Position numbers and translations under genes: made by a program. Below are positions 7,450-16,300 of a stretch of DNA of 24,099 bases, piece by piece (position 1 is the first letter of the stretch; each line of letters opens with the position of its first letter). The notes beneath the pieces were generated by a model, which worked only from the letters and a program-made list of their open reading frames with translations, ran no database searches and was not told the origin of the DNA. This DNA comes from a bacterium UBP6_UBA1177 (GTDB lineage: Bacteria > UBP6 > UBA1177), in contig DBYV01000024.1 in NCBI GenBank assembly GCA_002310995.1, positions 330 through 24,428 on the forward strand. Direction: 5' to 3'.

Positions 7450-8067
7450 TTAAAACAGACTCATTTGTTCTGGTTCTTCTTCCTTCACAAGCCTGAAACT
7501 TTTCCTGTAAATTTCGCACGGTCCGATTTTTCTCAGAATTTCGTAATGTTCCGCAGTCGGATAACCTTTATGCGACGAAAGGTGGTATTCGGGATAAATT
7601 TTGTCCCATTTGTCCATAATGCGGTCGCGGTATGTTTTCGCAAGAATCGAAGCCGCAGCGATATTCATGCTTTTGGCGTCGCCTTTAACAACTGCGATTT
7701 CATTTTCAAACTGTCCGGTTTTTTTGTTTCCGTCAATCATAACCATGCAGTTTTGTTCAGTTTTCCGCATTATTCTTTTGACACACAGGCTCATTCCGTA
7801 AAGCGAGGCGTGAAGGATGTTCATTTCGTCGATGACTGCCGGAAGAACCGAATAAACGGCCCAGAAACTATTGTGAATTATCTGTGGAACAAGTTCCAAC
7901 CGCTTTTTTTCGGAGAGTTTTTTTGAATCGTTCACGCCCGGAATTTCACTGAAAAGCGAAACCGCAGCCGTTACGACGGGACCGCACAAAGGTCCCCTGC
8001 CCGCTTCGTCCGCACCTATGACAAGAAAACCCTGCTCTTTATAAATTTTGTCGATTTCGCCTATCAT
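7450..8067 (-). CDS. rnhB: Ribonuclease HII
   Basis: This enzyme cleaves the RNA strand of RNA-DNA hybrids and starts removal of single ribonucleotides from DNA in the cytoplasm. Its 205 residues match the family length. The four metal-binding catalytic acids are visible: D20 and E21 in GADEAGRGPLCGP, D112 in MIDGNK and D130 in VKGDAKS. The conserved SILAKTYRDR and SHKGYPT segments follow. The C-terminus ends in QMSLF, which fits the bacterial beta sliding-clamp binding consensus (QxxLF). The ATG follows the hemW stop by one base (TGAAATG), so translation is probably coupled. It is the last gene of the minus-strand operon, and its 3' end abuts the C-rich repeat array. Confidence 0.96.
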   Translation of the reverse strand: MIGEIDKIYKEQGFLVIGADEAGRGPLCGPVVTAAVSLFSEIPGVNDSKKLSEKKRLELVPQIIHNSFWAVYSVLPAVIDEMNILHASLYGMSLCVKRIMRKTEQNCMVMIDGNKKTGQFENEIAVVKGDAKSMNIAAASILAKTYRDRIMDKWDKIYPEYHLSSHKGYPTAEHYEILRKIGPCEIYRKSFRLVKEEEPEQMSLF

Positions 8068-8068
8068 T

Positions 8069-9190
8069 TCAGCATTTTATCCCGTCAAAAAGTTTAATTA
8101 AAACAGCGTTGAGGAACTCACTTCCCTTTTCCGTGCACTTCAAAATGCCGGTTGCTTCATCAAAATCAAGAAAACCGTCGGAAACAAGGTCTGAAACAAC
8201 TTTTTCAGAAACAAGCTCAAAAAAGTTTTTGTTGAACAACTCTTTGAAATCTTTGGTATTTATTCCGATTTTCACACGGAGTCCCATAAGCAGAAATTCT
8301 TCCAGACGCTCCCGCAAAGTCAGTTCCCATGAACTCAGTCCGTCACCTTCGATAAAAGTAGCGATATCGTCGGCATAACGCGAAGAAACGCCTGTTTTTC
8401 TGATGAAGGAAGCCGCTCCTGCGCCGATTCCGAGCCACGATCCGTAAGTCCAGTAAAGCATGTTGTGGCGCGATTCGAAGCCTGAAAGCGAATAGTTGCT
8501 GATTTCGTAGCGCGAAAATCCTTTTTTTTGCAGAAAATCACGGATTTCCTTTTCCTGAAGCAGAGTTTCATCTTCATCGAGAAGCTGCGGCGCGTTTTTC
8601 CGCTCGGGCCTTGAATAGCTGTAAGCCGAAAGGTGCTTAAGCGGAGCAAGTTCAAAAACTTTTGCAAGTTCCTGATTTATTTCACGGTTTTTACCAAGAC
8701 CGTAAATAAAGTCGCAGGAAATATTGTCAAAATATTTTGCAAAAAGAGGGATATTTTTCTGCATGTCGGCGACTGTTGTCCTGCGCCCCGTTTCAGCGAG
8801 AACAGCGTCGTCAAAAGCCTGAACACCGAGGCTTATCCTGTTCACTCCGCAGTTTTTCAGATTTTTTATCCACGATTCTCCGATGTCGGCGGGGTTTATT
8901 TCGACCGTAAATTCGCAGCATTCAAGGTTTATCCCTAATTTTGAAACTGTTTCCGCGAATTTTTGAAAGAAGTTTTCACTCATCACGGAAGGACTTCCAC
9001 CTCCGAAATAAACCGAGACTGTTTTTGTGCCTGAAAGCTCGTCAAATCTTGATTCAAGCTCGTTTAAAAGGGTATCTCCATATTCATCGAGCGCGGTTTT
9101 TGAAAATTTGGTCACGCTGAAAAAATCACAGTACAAACATTTTTTCGGGCAGAACGGGATGTGAAAATAAATTCCTGAAAAGTTGTTCAA
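8069..9190 (-). CDS. hemW: HemW-like radical SAM protein (heme chaperone / coproporphyrinogen oxidase-like)
   Basis: The 373-residue length is typical of HemW (about 375-380). The radical-SAM cluster motif is CPKKCLYC (C14, C18, C21), preceded by the HemW-type YFHIPF. The glycine-rich YFGGGSPS and later EVNP-type segments (FTVEINPADIG) are present. HemW binds heme and a 4Fe-4S cluster and is thought to deliver heme to respiratory enzymes. Many members were misnamed oxygen-independent coproporphyrinogen oxidases. The start codon at 9190 is TTG. It lies about seven residues before the conserved YFHIPFC segment and no better ATG exists nearby. It sits 10 bp downstream of the unknown gene at 9201-9512 and one base from rnhB, in one operon. 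Confidence 0.93.
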   Translation of the reverse strand: MNNFSGIYFHIPFCPKKCLYCDFFSVTKFSKTALDEYGDTLLNELESRFDELSGTKTVSVYFGGGSPSVMSENFFQKFAETVSKLGINLECCEFTVEINPADIGESWIKNLKNCGVNRISLGVQAFDDAVLAETGRRTTVADMQKNIPLFAKYFDNISCDFIYGLGKNREINQELAKVFELAPLKHLSAYSYSRPERKNAPQLLDEDETLLQEKEIRDFLQKKGFSRYEISNYSLSGFESRHNMLYWTYGSWLGIGAGAASFIRKTGVSSRYADDIATFIEGDGLSSWELTLRERLEEFLLMGLRVKIGINTKDFKELFNKNFFELVSEKVVSDLVSDGFLDFDEATGILKCTEKGSEFLNAVLIKLFDGIKC

Positions 9191-9200
9191 TTTGCGACCG

Positions 9201-9512
9201 TCAAGATTTTTTGGCTGTTATATCCTCGACACCGATCGTAGCTTTCTCGGAAACGGCGATGAAAAGACGCGCCTGCACACCGTGCTTATTGAAAAGCTCC
9301 GAAACTTCGGTGTAGATCGTGTTTTTAAGCTCTTCCTTGTCCTCGAACTTGTATTCGCCGATAAAAGTTCCCTCGGGAAGCGGCTGAAGAGTGTTTCCGA
9401 GCCTGATCTGCGCGTACAGTCCGAGTTCTTCAAGCTCATCGTGAATGAAATTTCTGTCATAATTTGCGGAAGAAAGAACTTCGAAACTCAAAAAAACAAA
9501 ATAATGCTGCAT
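9201..9512 (-). CDS. Uncharacterised 103-residue protein
   Basis: I do not recognise the family. The sequence alternates strand- and helix-like segments: YFVFLSFEV, then DRNFIHDELEELG, then GTFIGEYKF, then ELKNTIYTEVSELFNKHG, then ARLFIAVSE. This beta-alpha-beta-alpha-beta order is compatible with a small ferredoxin-like fold of the kind seen in Cas2/VapD-like or ACT-like proteins. There is no signal peptide, membrane segment or cysteine. The ATG is preceded by AGGTGAG, which contains the upstream DJ-1 stop codon. It is the second gene of the operon DJ-1, this gene, hemW, rnhB. Its tight packing (7 bp from DJ-1, 10 bp from hemW) supports it as a real gene. Confidence 0.75.
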   Translation of the reverse strand: MQHYFVFLSFEVLSSANYDRNFIHDELEELGLYAQIRLGNTLQPLPEGTFIGEYKFEDKEELKNTIYTEVSELFNKHGVQARLFIAVSEKATIGVEDITAKKS

Positions 9513-9519
9513 AACTCAC

Positions 9520-10059
9520 CTACTCAGAAAGTTTTTCCATAACTGCGTCTGCGAATTTTTCGGCGGCGTTCGGACCGTTGCCGGTGATAAGATTTCCGTC
9601 GGTAACGACCTCTTTATTTACGAAAGTCGCGCCTCCGTTTTCCATGACTTTGCTTGTTTTCATGCCGTATTCAGGATCGTCGCCCAACCAGACGGTAACT
9701 TTTTTACCTTTAACGACACCGGCTTTTGCGAGGATCGTCGGAGCCCAGCAGATTGCCGAAAGAACCTTGTGATGAGCAGAATTTTTCGCGATCTCGACTG
9801 CCCTTTCACTTGCTCTGACCGTTGGTGTTCCCATTCCGCCGACAAAAACGACACCGTCAAAATCAGCTTCATTCACCTCGTCAAGTGAGTATTTGACATC
9901 GAAAATCGTGCCGAACATTCCCTTTGCCTCGCCTTTGACCGGGCTCGCGACAGTGACATCAAGCCCTTCGCCTAAAAACTGTTTGAAAGGAACATTAAGT
10001 TCCTCGTCCCTGAAATTTTCATGGGCAATAATCATGAGAATCTTTTTTCCTCTGAGCAT
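9520..10059 (-). CDS. DJ-1/PfpI family protein
   Basis: The 179-residue protein is a single class-I glutamine-amidotransferase-like domain. The nucleophile-elbow cysteine is C104 in AICWAP, where the PfpI subgroup usually has AICHGP. The conserved acid is at FRDEEL (E19/E20), and FVGGMG is the conserved glycine turn. Members act as deglycases, proteases, chaperones or redox-stress proteins, and the exact activity cannot be read here. I chose the ATG at 10059 because AGGAGG stands a few bases before it. An upstream in-frame ATG at 10128 would place the coding sequence across the promoter at 10103-10128. It is the first gene of the minus-strand operon that continues to rnhB. Confidence 0.9.
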   Translation of the reverse strand: MLRGKKILMIIAHENFRDEELNVPFKQFLGEGLDVTVASPVKGEAKGMFGTIFDVKYSLDEVNEADFDGVVFVGGMGTPTVRASERAVEIAKNSAHHKVLSAICWAPTILAKAGVVKGKKVTVWLGDDPEYGMKTSKVMENGGATFVNKEVVTDGNLITGNGPNAAEKFADAVMEKLSE

Positions 10060-10102
10060 TTTATCCTCCTTAAAAAATCCAATAATCAAAAAAGCGTCCG
10101 AT

Positions 10103-10128
10103 TTTATAACATATTGATTTTCAGGCAA
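10103..10128 (-). promoter_or_regulatory. Extended -10 promoter of the DJ-1/hemW/rnhB operon
   Basis: On the minus strand TGTTATAAA gives an extended -10 (TGn before TATAAA, box at 10103-10108). A poor -35 (TTGCCT, 10123-10128) lies only 14 bp away, consistent with an extended -10 promoter. It is about 45 bp upstream of the DJ-1 ATG. Short GCGTC/GACGC arms flank the region at 10094-10098 and 10136-10140. Confidence 0.5.
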
Positions 10129-10172
10129 TATTTCAGACGCAAAAAAATTTTCACCGAAAAACGAAAAAAAAG

Positions 10173-10200
10173 TTGACTTTGAATTTTTCCTGACTATAAA
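10173..10200 (+). promoter_or_regulatory. Sigma-70-type promoter of secG
   Basis: TTGACT (10173-10178), a 16-bp spacer and TATAAA (10195-10200) precede secG. The predicted start near 10207 leaves a leader of about 30 nt before the secG ATG at 10238. It is divergent from the DJ-1 promoter. Confidence 0.7.
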
Positions 10201-10237
10201 TCCCGCCGCTGACGTTTTTTTGACTATGAGGTTTGCA

Positions 10238-10639
10238 ATGTTTGAGGCTTTTGCAGTCGTTCAGATTATTATCTGCATACTGCTTGTCGTAATAATCCTT
10301 CTTCAGGAAGGTAAAAAAGGAATGGGAGCTATTTTCGGTGGTTCAAGCAGTTCCGTTTTCGGAGCAAGAGGCGCTGGAAATATTTTAACAAAAATCACTT
10401 CCGTTCTTGCAATCCTCTTTATGCTCAACTCAGTTTGGATGTCCTACATTTCAAGCAGCGACAAATCGGTTGTAAAAATCGAACAGCAGGCTGAAAACAC
10501 GACTCCGGCTCCGGTTGCGGCACAGCCCGCGGAAGAAAAGAAACCGGAAGCGGTTGAGCAGAAAAACGAGCAGAAAGAAGAAGCTCCTGTCGAAGAACAG
10601 AAACCTGCTGAAGAGCAGAAAGAAGCTCCTGCTGAATAA
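10238..10639 (+). CDS. secG: SecG, preprotein translocase subunit
   Basis: SecG is the small inner-membrane partner of SecY and SecE that helps SecA-driven export. The 133 residues show the family layout. A first membrane helix (VVQIIICILLVVIILLQ) is followed by the conserved cytoplasmic stretch GKKGMGAIFGGSSSSVFG. A second helix (ITSVLAILFMLNSVWMSYI) then leads to a C-terminal tail. The tail, about 50 residues rich in Glu, Lys, Gln, Pro and Ala, is longer than in E. coli. I chose ATG 10238 because GAGG (10228-10231) lies 6 bp upstream. Upstream TTG 10220 and ATG 10226 lack ribosome sites. The gene is followed by a tRNA-Leu, the same order as secG-leuU in E. coli. Confidence 0.93.
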   Translation: MFEAFAVVQIIICILLVVIILLQEGKKGMGAIFGGSSSSVFGARGAGNILTKITSVLAILFMLNSVWMSYISSSDKSVVKIEQQAENTTPAPVAAQPAEEKKPEAVEQKNEQKEEAPVEEQKPAEEQKEAPAE

Positions 10640-10702
10640 ACACAGCAGGCAGCTTCGGCAGAAGCCGATTGTTCCTTTTTATTTGAGTTTTTTCCCTCCG
10701 GT

Positions 10703-10790
10703 GCAGGAGTGGTGGAATTGGTAGACACGTAAGACTAAGGATCTTATGCCTATTGTTGGTGTGGGGGTTCGAGTCCCCCCTTCTGCACCA
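10703..10790 (+). tRNA. tRNA-Leu(AAG)
   Basis: The cloverleaf is complete. The acceptor GCAGGAG pairs with CTTCTGC, including one G-U pair. A long D arm is followed by the anticodon stem TAAGA/TCTTA with loop CTAAGGA, a class-II variable arm (TGCCTATTGTTGGTGT), the T arm GGGGG-TTCGAGT-CCCCC, discriminator A and an encoded CCA. The class-II variable arm and A73 identify it as tRNA-Leu. The anticodon at loop positions 34-36 is AAG, reading CUU, and CUC too if A34 becomes inosine. Most bacteria use GAG at this position. It lies 63 bp after secG and may be processed from the secG transcript. Confidence 0.93.
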
Positions 10791-10823
10791 TCTTTTATTT
10801 TTTCAATATTTTTTGGATTTTGA

Positions 10824-11612
10824 ATGTCGTTTTTTTGGTTGTTTCTCTTTTCTTATCTTTTTGAGAAAGACTCCATTCTGGAAAAAGCGGAAAACAACGG
10901 TTTTTTTTATAAAGTTGCCGATATCTCGGAAGTTTCTGTCTGTCAACCTGATAAAAACTCGGCATGCGTAAAGCATGGCGGAAAGACTTATATTGCAAAA
11001 AAGAAAGATAACTTTGCTGTTGAGACTGAAATTGTTAACGACAACATACATCTGACCCTTTCGCCTGATCCAGCCTACATTTCATATTTTCTATATGTCC
11101 AGACAAACTGCGAAATACACAAAGTGCAGATCACAAAAAGAGAAATCGTTCTTGAGGAAAAAGCAACAAACATCTCAAGGCTTCAGATAACAGGAACCGG
11201 CATCGGAGGCCCTGAAATTCTTTGGAGCAGGAAATTCAAAGACGAAAAGCTGCCTCCTTTTTCAAAAGATTTCGACACATCCATGAAATCTTTAAGGAAA
11301 TCTTGTAAAAAGCCCACTATTTCTCTTGACAAAAGACTCGAAGACGCTGCTCAAAAATCTCTTGAAAAAGTACAGAACGAAGGATTGAAGCACTATTCAT
11401 CAAAAGACGGAGGCATTCGCCACAGCGGAGTTCACAAAAAAATTCTGGGTGAGAATCTTTTTACCGCAAAAAATGAAGCCGAAGCATGGAAAATGCTGGT
11501 TTCAAGCCCGTCGCACCTTTACAATCTCATAAATCCACAGTTCAAACACTATTTTTACGCAATAAAAAAAGAGAAAGACGAAGTGATCGGCGCGATAATT
11601 TTTTCAGAGTGA
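10824..11612 (+). CDS. CAP/SCP-domain (YkwD-like) exported protein
   Basis: The C-terminal ~100 of 262 residues fit a CAP domain. Segments in order are LDKRLEDAAQKSLEKVQ, a histidine-containing stretch (KHYSSKDGGIRHSG), GENLF, and AWKMLVSSPSHLYNLINPQFKHYFYAI. The last is the family 'W..SpgHr..l' motif followed by the strand. The N-terminus (SFFWLFLFSYLF) is a short hydrophobic segment compatible with a signal peptide or anchor, although it lacks the usual basic start. The middle 120 residues look like an extra beta-rich region with no name I can give. Bacterial CAP proteins are mostly secreted and of uncertain activity. A stop codon directly precedes ATG 10824, so no earlier start is possible. 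The gene converges on the DUF1566 lipoprotein with 8 bp between the stop codons. Confidence 0.75.
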   Translation: MSFFWLFLFSYLFEKDSILEKAENNGFFYKVADISEVSVCQPDKNSACVKHGGKTYIAKKKDNFAVETEIVNDNIHLTLSPDPAYISYFLYVQTNCEIHKVQITKREIVLEEKATNISRLQITGTGIGGPEILWSRKFKDEKLPPFSKDFDTSMKSLRKSCKKPTISLDKRLEDAAQKSLEKVQNEGLKHYSSKDGGIRHSGVHKKILGENLFTAKNEAEAWKMLVSSPSHLYNLINPQFKHYFYAIKKEKDEVIGAIIFSE

Positions 11613-11620
11613 GCTGAATA

Positions 11621-12214
11621 TTATTTTTTCCTGACACATCTTGCATAGCCGAACGAACTCATGCCTGATGTAGTTGTAGCAATGATTGCAGGATCGGAAA
11701 AATCAAGCTGGAACGACATGGCAACCGCACCCTGAACAGCAGAAGAAGACCAGTATTTCCCGCAGTAATCACCCCAGACATCGTCAAAATAGCAGCCTTT
11801 CGGGCCGTTTCCCTGCATTATTTCTGGCGACGGATTGGAGCAGGGAGTATCATTTCCATTTTTCTGCCCTTTTATTACACAAGACGTCTGGAGACATTTT
11901 GAAGTTACTTTGCATCTGCCTCCGCTTTCAAGATCCGAATAACCTTCAACAATTCCGCGAAGTTCGTCTATTGTAGGCAGTCTCCAGTCGTTATGACCGG
12001 CATAATCAAGGTCTCCGCAGAACTTTACGGCCTCGGAATAAGCCATCTGGTTAAACAGATTCAGCGGATCTGAACCATCGGAATAATACCACATCAAGCC
12101 CTTTCCGACGACAACATTCTTATCATTTTCCGTTTCAAGAGAATAGCTCCCTTCGCTTCCACCGCACGCGGCAAGGAAGGATGTTAAAAAAAGAGCAAAA
12201 ACAATTTTTTTCAT
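11621..12214 (-). CDS. DUF1566 (Lcl_C) domain lipoprotein
   Basis: The 197-residue protein has a lipoprotein signal peptide (basic MKK, hydrophobic core, lipobox FLAAC with C17). It then carries one DUF1566 domain with the motifs GLMWYY, NDWRLPTIDELRGIVE, YWSSS and YARCVRKK. A cysteine-rich insertion between the WRLP and WSSS motifs resembles that of the single module at nt 3085-3535 of the giant gene. It is a small stand-alone relative of that protein, predicted to sit on the periplasmic or outer face of a membrane. Its ligand is unknown. It follows the M20 gene by 30 bp on the same strand and is probably co-transcribed with it. Confidence 0.9.
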   Translation of the reverse strand: MKKIVFALFLTSFLAACGGSEGSYSLETENDKNVVVGKGLMWYYSDGSDPLNLFNQMAYSEAVKFCGDLDYAGHNDWRLPTIDELRGIVEGYSDLESGGRCKVTSKCLQTSCVIKGQKNGNDTPCSNPSPEIMQGNGPKGCYFDDVWGDYCGKYWSSSAVQGAVAMSFQLDFSDPAIIATTTSGMSSFGYARCVRKK

Positions 12215-12244
12215 AAAGACAACCCCTTTAATTTATTAAAAAAA

Positions 12245-13381
12245 CTAATTATTCAGCATTTCCAGCATAAGTTTAAGCGCGACTTCGACCGCGCCGAAAT
12301 CAGGAAAGAAAAGGTTTGAATGAAGAGAAATCGGCTCCACTTTTGGATTTTTGCGGCAGCCTACCCAGAACATGATTCCGCTCCACTTTTTCGAGAAATA
12401 TCCGAAATCTTCCCCGACCAAATCACCTTTTTTATAAATGCACTTTATCCCGTGCTTTTCCGCAGCTACTTTGAGTTTTGCGAAAAGTTCAGGCGTGTTG
12501 CGGACTTCGATATATTCGCCTAAAATTGTGAGTTTTGCGGTGCAGCCGTAGCTTTCGGCGCATCTTTTCGCGGTATCTTCGACTATTTTAGTGCCAGTAG
12601 CCATCATTTCGGACGTGAACGAACGCAAAGTTCCTTCAATTTTGGAATATCCCGAAACGACATTTCTCGCCGTTCCCGAAACGAGTTTGCCGAAGTGGGC
12701 GTGGAAAGTATCGTTCGGATTTATGGTTTTGCGGATATTGTGCTCTACAACCGTGAGGAATTCCGCTGCCGCAGCGAGAGCGTCGTGACCGCGTTCAGGA
12801 AATGCCGCGTGTGCTGTTTTGCCTTCGAAAACGACATCGACTTCACGCGGGATTGCAAAAAGAATGTTGTCGTTTGAGGCGATTTCGCCGACAAGAAAGT
12901 CGTCGTTTACGTGGATCGCATGAGCAGCTTCGATATTGTAATCATCAAAAACGCCGCTTTCGATCATTTTTCTCGCTCCCCCTGCTCCTTCCTCTCCGGG
13001 CTGAAAGACAAAAAGGATATTTTTTTGGGGAAGTTTTTCTGCAACTTCCATAAGAATTCCGCAAAGAACAGTCATGTGGATGTCGTGGCCGCATGCGTGC
13101 ATAACTCCTGGATTTTTGGAAACGATCTCATGATCAGGACTTTCATCGACCCTGATCGCGTCCATGTCGGCACGGAAAAGTTTGTAAGGAGCCTCACCGC
13201 CGTTGTGATAATCGATAACTATCGAAGTGAGGAACGGGCGCTTGACTGTGAAAAGCGGTGAGCCTTTCGCGACTTCGTTAAAAAAACCTAGAATGATCTC
13301 AGCCGTTTTGAACTCGTTGAACGAAGGTTCCGGCGACTCGTGCAGAGTTCTGCGGAGTTTTTTAAGTCTTTCAAGATCCAT
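12245..13381 (-). CDS. M20 family amidohydrolase, probably N-acetyldiaminopimelate deacetylase-like
   Basis: The 378-residue protein has the M20D dimetal site: ADMDAI near residues 71-76, MHACGHDIH with C97 and H99, PGEEG with E130/E131, AAHAIH with H154/H157, and a C-terminal SLHSN. Sequence details such as the N-terminal RRTLHESPEPSF and the late GEDFGYFSKKWSGIMFW fit Bacillus YkuR (N-acetyldiaminopimelate deacetylase). That enzyme removes acetate in the acetyl branch of lysine/diaminopimelate synthesis. General hippurate or peptide amidohydrolases share the same fold, so the substrate is uncertain. No signal peptide is present. The ATG directly abuts the tricorn stop (TAAATG) with GGAGAAG inside the upstream gene, which indicates translational coupling. 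Confidence 0.85.
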   Translation of the reverse strand: MDLERLKKLRRTLHESPEPSFNEFKTAEIILGFFNEVAKGSPLFTVKRPFLTSIVIDYHNGGEAPYKLFRADMDAIRVDESPDHEIVSKNPGVMHACGHDIHMTVLCGILMEVAEKLPQKNILFVFQPGEEGAGGARKMIESGVFDDYNIEAAHAIHVNDDFLVGEIASNDNILFAIPREVDVVFEGKTAHAAFPERGHDALAAAAEFLTVVEHNIRKTINPNDTFHAHFGKLVSGTARNVVSGYSKIEGTLRSFTSEMMATGTKIVEDTAKRCAESYGCTAKLTILGEYIEVRNTPELFAKLKVAAEKHGIKCIYKKGDLVGEDFGYFSKKWSGIMFWVGCRKNPKVEPISLHSNLFFPDFGAVEVALKLMLEMLNN

Positions 13382-16300
13382 TTACTTCTCCTCAAGAAGG
13401 ACCTGTACCGCCTTTTCGACCTGCGGATCGCGTCCTTCGATTATGTTGTTCGGGAGCATCGGAACTACAAAATCTGGAACAAGTTCGTTGTTTTCGAGAT
13501 ATTTTCCATCGTTTCCGATAATTCCTATCTGCGGGATGCCGAAGTAGAGCGATTCGTCAAGAAGAAGCGGCCACCAGACTGCCGTAGCCGTTCCCGCAAC
13601 GGGCATTCCGACGATTTTTCCGAGTTTGAGTTCGCGGTAAGCATACGGGAACATATGGGCATCGCTGTAGTTGCCTTCGTTTACAAGGAGAACTGTCTTT
13701 TTCGTCCAGCGGTCCTGAGGATCTCCGCCGAAATTTTTGACTCCACGATGGCTGTACTGCGTGTACTTCTTGCCGCCGAAAAGAACGGAAAGCTCGTCGT
13801 GAAGCCATCCGCCGCCGTTAAATCGCGTGTCGATGACGATTCCTTCAGCGTTGCTGTAACGTCCCATGATCTCATCGAAAATCGTCTTGAAACTTTCTCC
13901 GTCCATGCCGCGGATGTGGACATAGCCTAATTTTCCTTCAGAAAGTTTTTCGACTCTTTCGCGGTTAATCTTAACCCATCTGTTGTAGAGAAGCTCGAAT
14001 TCAGCTCTGTAACCGATCGGTTTCACGACTTCATCCCAGTGTTCAGAAGTCATCGGATTCCAGAGAGAAAGTCTTACTTTCGTATCGGCGGTACGGTTCA
14101 AAAGTTTGTCGAAACTTTCCGCAGTTACGGCGAGACCGTTGATCTTCTCGATCACAGTCCCTGACTTGATCTTGCTTTCAGCCTTGTCGAGCGGGCCTCC
14201 TTTCATGATCTCGTCGATCTTCACGCCGTTTTTGTCGAATGAGTAGAAAATTCCAAGTCTTCCCGAAGCATCGCTAAGCGCCATGTAAGGCATATATCCG
14301 CTTCCTGTGTGGGAAACGTTGAGTTCTCCCAGCATTTCGGAAAGAAGTTCGCTGAAATCGTAGTTATTGTTGATGAAGGGGATGAATTTTGCATATTCAT
14401 CCTTGTATTTCGCCCAGTCGACGCCGTGAAGGCCTGTATCGTAGAACTTGTCGTTCATCGTTTTCCAGACATATTCGAAAAGGTATGCGTATTCCGCATT
14501 TTTGTTGACCGAAAATTCGGCGTTCGGAGAAACAGGTTTCATTTTTCCGTCAGCAAGACCAAGTTTGTTAGCTTTTCTCAAAGCAAGGATGAAAAGCGAA
14601 GTTCCTGTACTGTCGGAAACAATCGAAAACTGCGGATCGTCCCAGAAAGCGATATTTCTCGGATGCGGAATCGAAGAAAGCTGTTTTTCGCTTTTTTCGC
14701 GAAGGTTGAGAGCGACAATTCTGATTTCGGCAGGTTCGTAACTCATGTAGTAAAGTGTCTCACCATCCTTTGAAACGGCATTTTCGACATAATTTGCCGG
14801 ATTGAGGGAAACTTTTACGATCCTCTCTTCGATTTCGTTTTTGTCGAAAGCAACCGGTTCCTTCTTTTCCTCGGGCTTTGCTGCCGGAGGCTGCTGTGTC
14901 GGCGGAACATTTTTAGCCTCAGCCGCTTTCTTGTTAGCCTCGGCTTTTTTCTCGATGTCGATTTCCTCTTTTGTTTTCTGGAAGTTGTCGAAACCTTTTT
15001 TGTTGAGGAAGAAAAGGAAAAGCTCCTTTCCACCTATCCACGATATGAACTCACCGTTTCCGCTCCATTTGGGCAGAGCGTCAAAAGTTCCCGAATTCGA
15101 GATGTTTACAAGTTCGCCGCCTTTTGCCTCGACTATGCCGATTTCACCGCTCCAGCGCTCTCTGTCGTTGAATACGACTGCAAGGCGCGTGCTGTCGGGA
15201 GACCATGAATACCACTGGTCGCCGTCGATGTAGGAGACATTTTTCTCGCCCGCCATAACGGTCGTGTGGGTGTTTTTCTCGGTATCGAAAACAACGAGTT
15301 CCGTTCTGTTTTTGAGGTATGCGATTTTCTTTCCGTCAGGAGAATAGTAAGCCTGGAATGCGTTGAAATCGCCCGAAATCACTTCTTTCTCGCTGATTTT
15401 CGTAGAAGTCGAGAAATATGGCTCGTTTTCGTCATCCATCGATGTTTCGTAGACTTTCCAGACACCGTCGCGGAACGAAGAGTAAAGCAGTTTTCTGTTT
15501 TCGGGATGAAAGTTTACCCATCTTTCTTCGTTCGGAGTGTCGGTGATTCTTTTTGTCGTGCCTGTTTCGGTGTTTACGACATAGATTTCACCGCGAAGAA
15601 CAAGCGCTGCCTCGCTTCCGTCAGAATTTGGAGCAACTTCGTCAGCAGCCGAAAGCATAGCGCGGATCTCGTTTCCTTTCATTTCCACGCTTGAGAAAAC
15701 TTCGAGTTTTACGGGTTCTTCACCCTCTTTCATCGTGTAGATCTGGCCGTCGTATGAAAAGCAGAGAAGCCCGTTTTTACTTCTCGAAAGAAATCTGACA
15801 GGGTTGGTGTCGAATTTAGTGAGCTGCGTTTTCGCGCCTGCCGCAGAGCGTTTCCAGACGTTGAGTGAGCCGCTTTCTTCGCTCAGATAGTAGATATCTC
15901 CGTTTTCGCCGAAGACTGGGTTTCTGTCCTCGCCTGCGAAATCGGTGAGTTTTTCGAACTTTTTGACTTCCGTATCGTATTCCCAAAGGTCTCTTGCATT
16001 GCTTGAAACATGATGCTTGCGCCAGTCGCTCTCGTATCCTTTTTTGTCGTGATAGATGAATTTCCTGCCGTCAGCGCTGATGTTGAGGTCAATAACAGGG
16101 AACGGGAGCTCAAGCTTTTCGGCGCCGCCTTCTGCCGGAACGGAGTAAAGCTGAGGCAGACTTCTTGACGGGAAAAGCGAACTTTCTTTCGTGCCGACTC
16201 TCGGAGAATTGAAATAAACGAGCGAATCGTCGGGCGAGAAAGCCATCGGAATATCGTTCGCGGAGTGGAAAGTAAGTCTCTTCGCGTTTCCGCCGTTTTT

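Noticed and set aside
7465..7926. Plus-strand 153-residue open frame
   Set aside because: It is antisense to rnhB, whose catalytic motifs are intact, and has no family resemblance.
10654..10680. Intrinsic terminator after secG (TCGGC-AGAA-GCCGA hairpin)
   Set aside because: The stem has only 5 bp and the T-rich stretch does not follow it directly. Read-through into the tRNA seems as likely.
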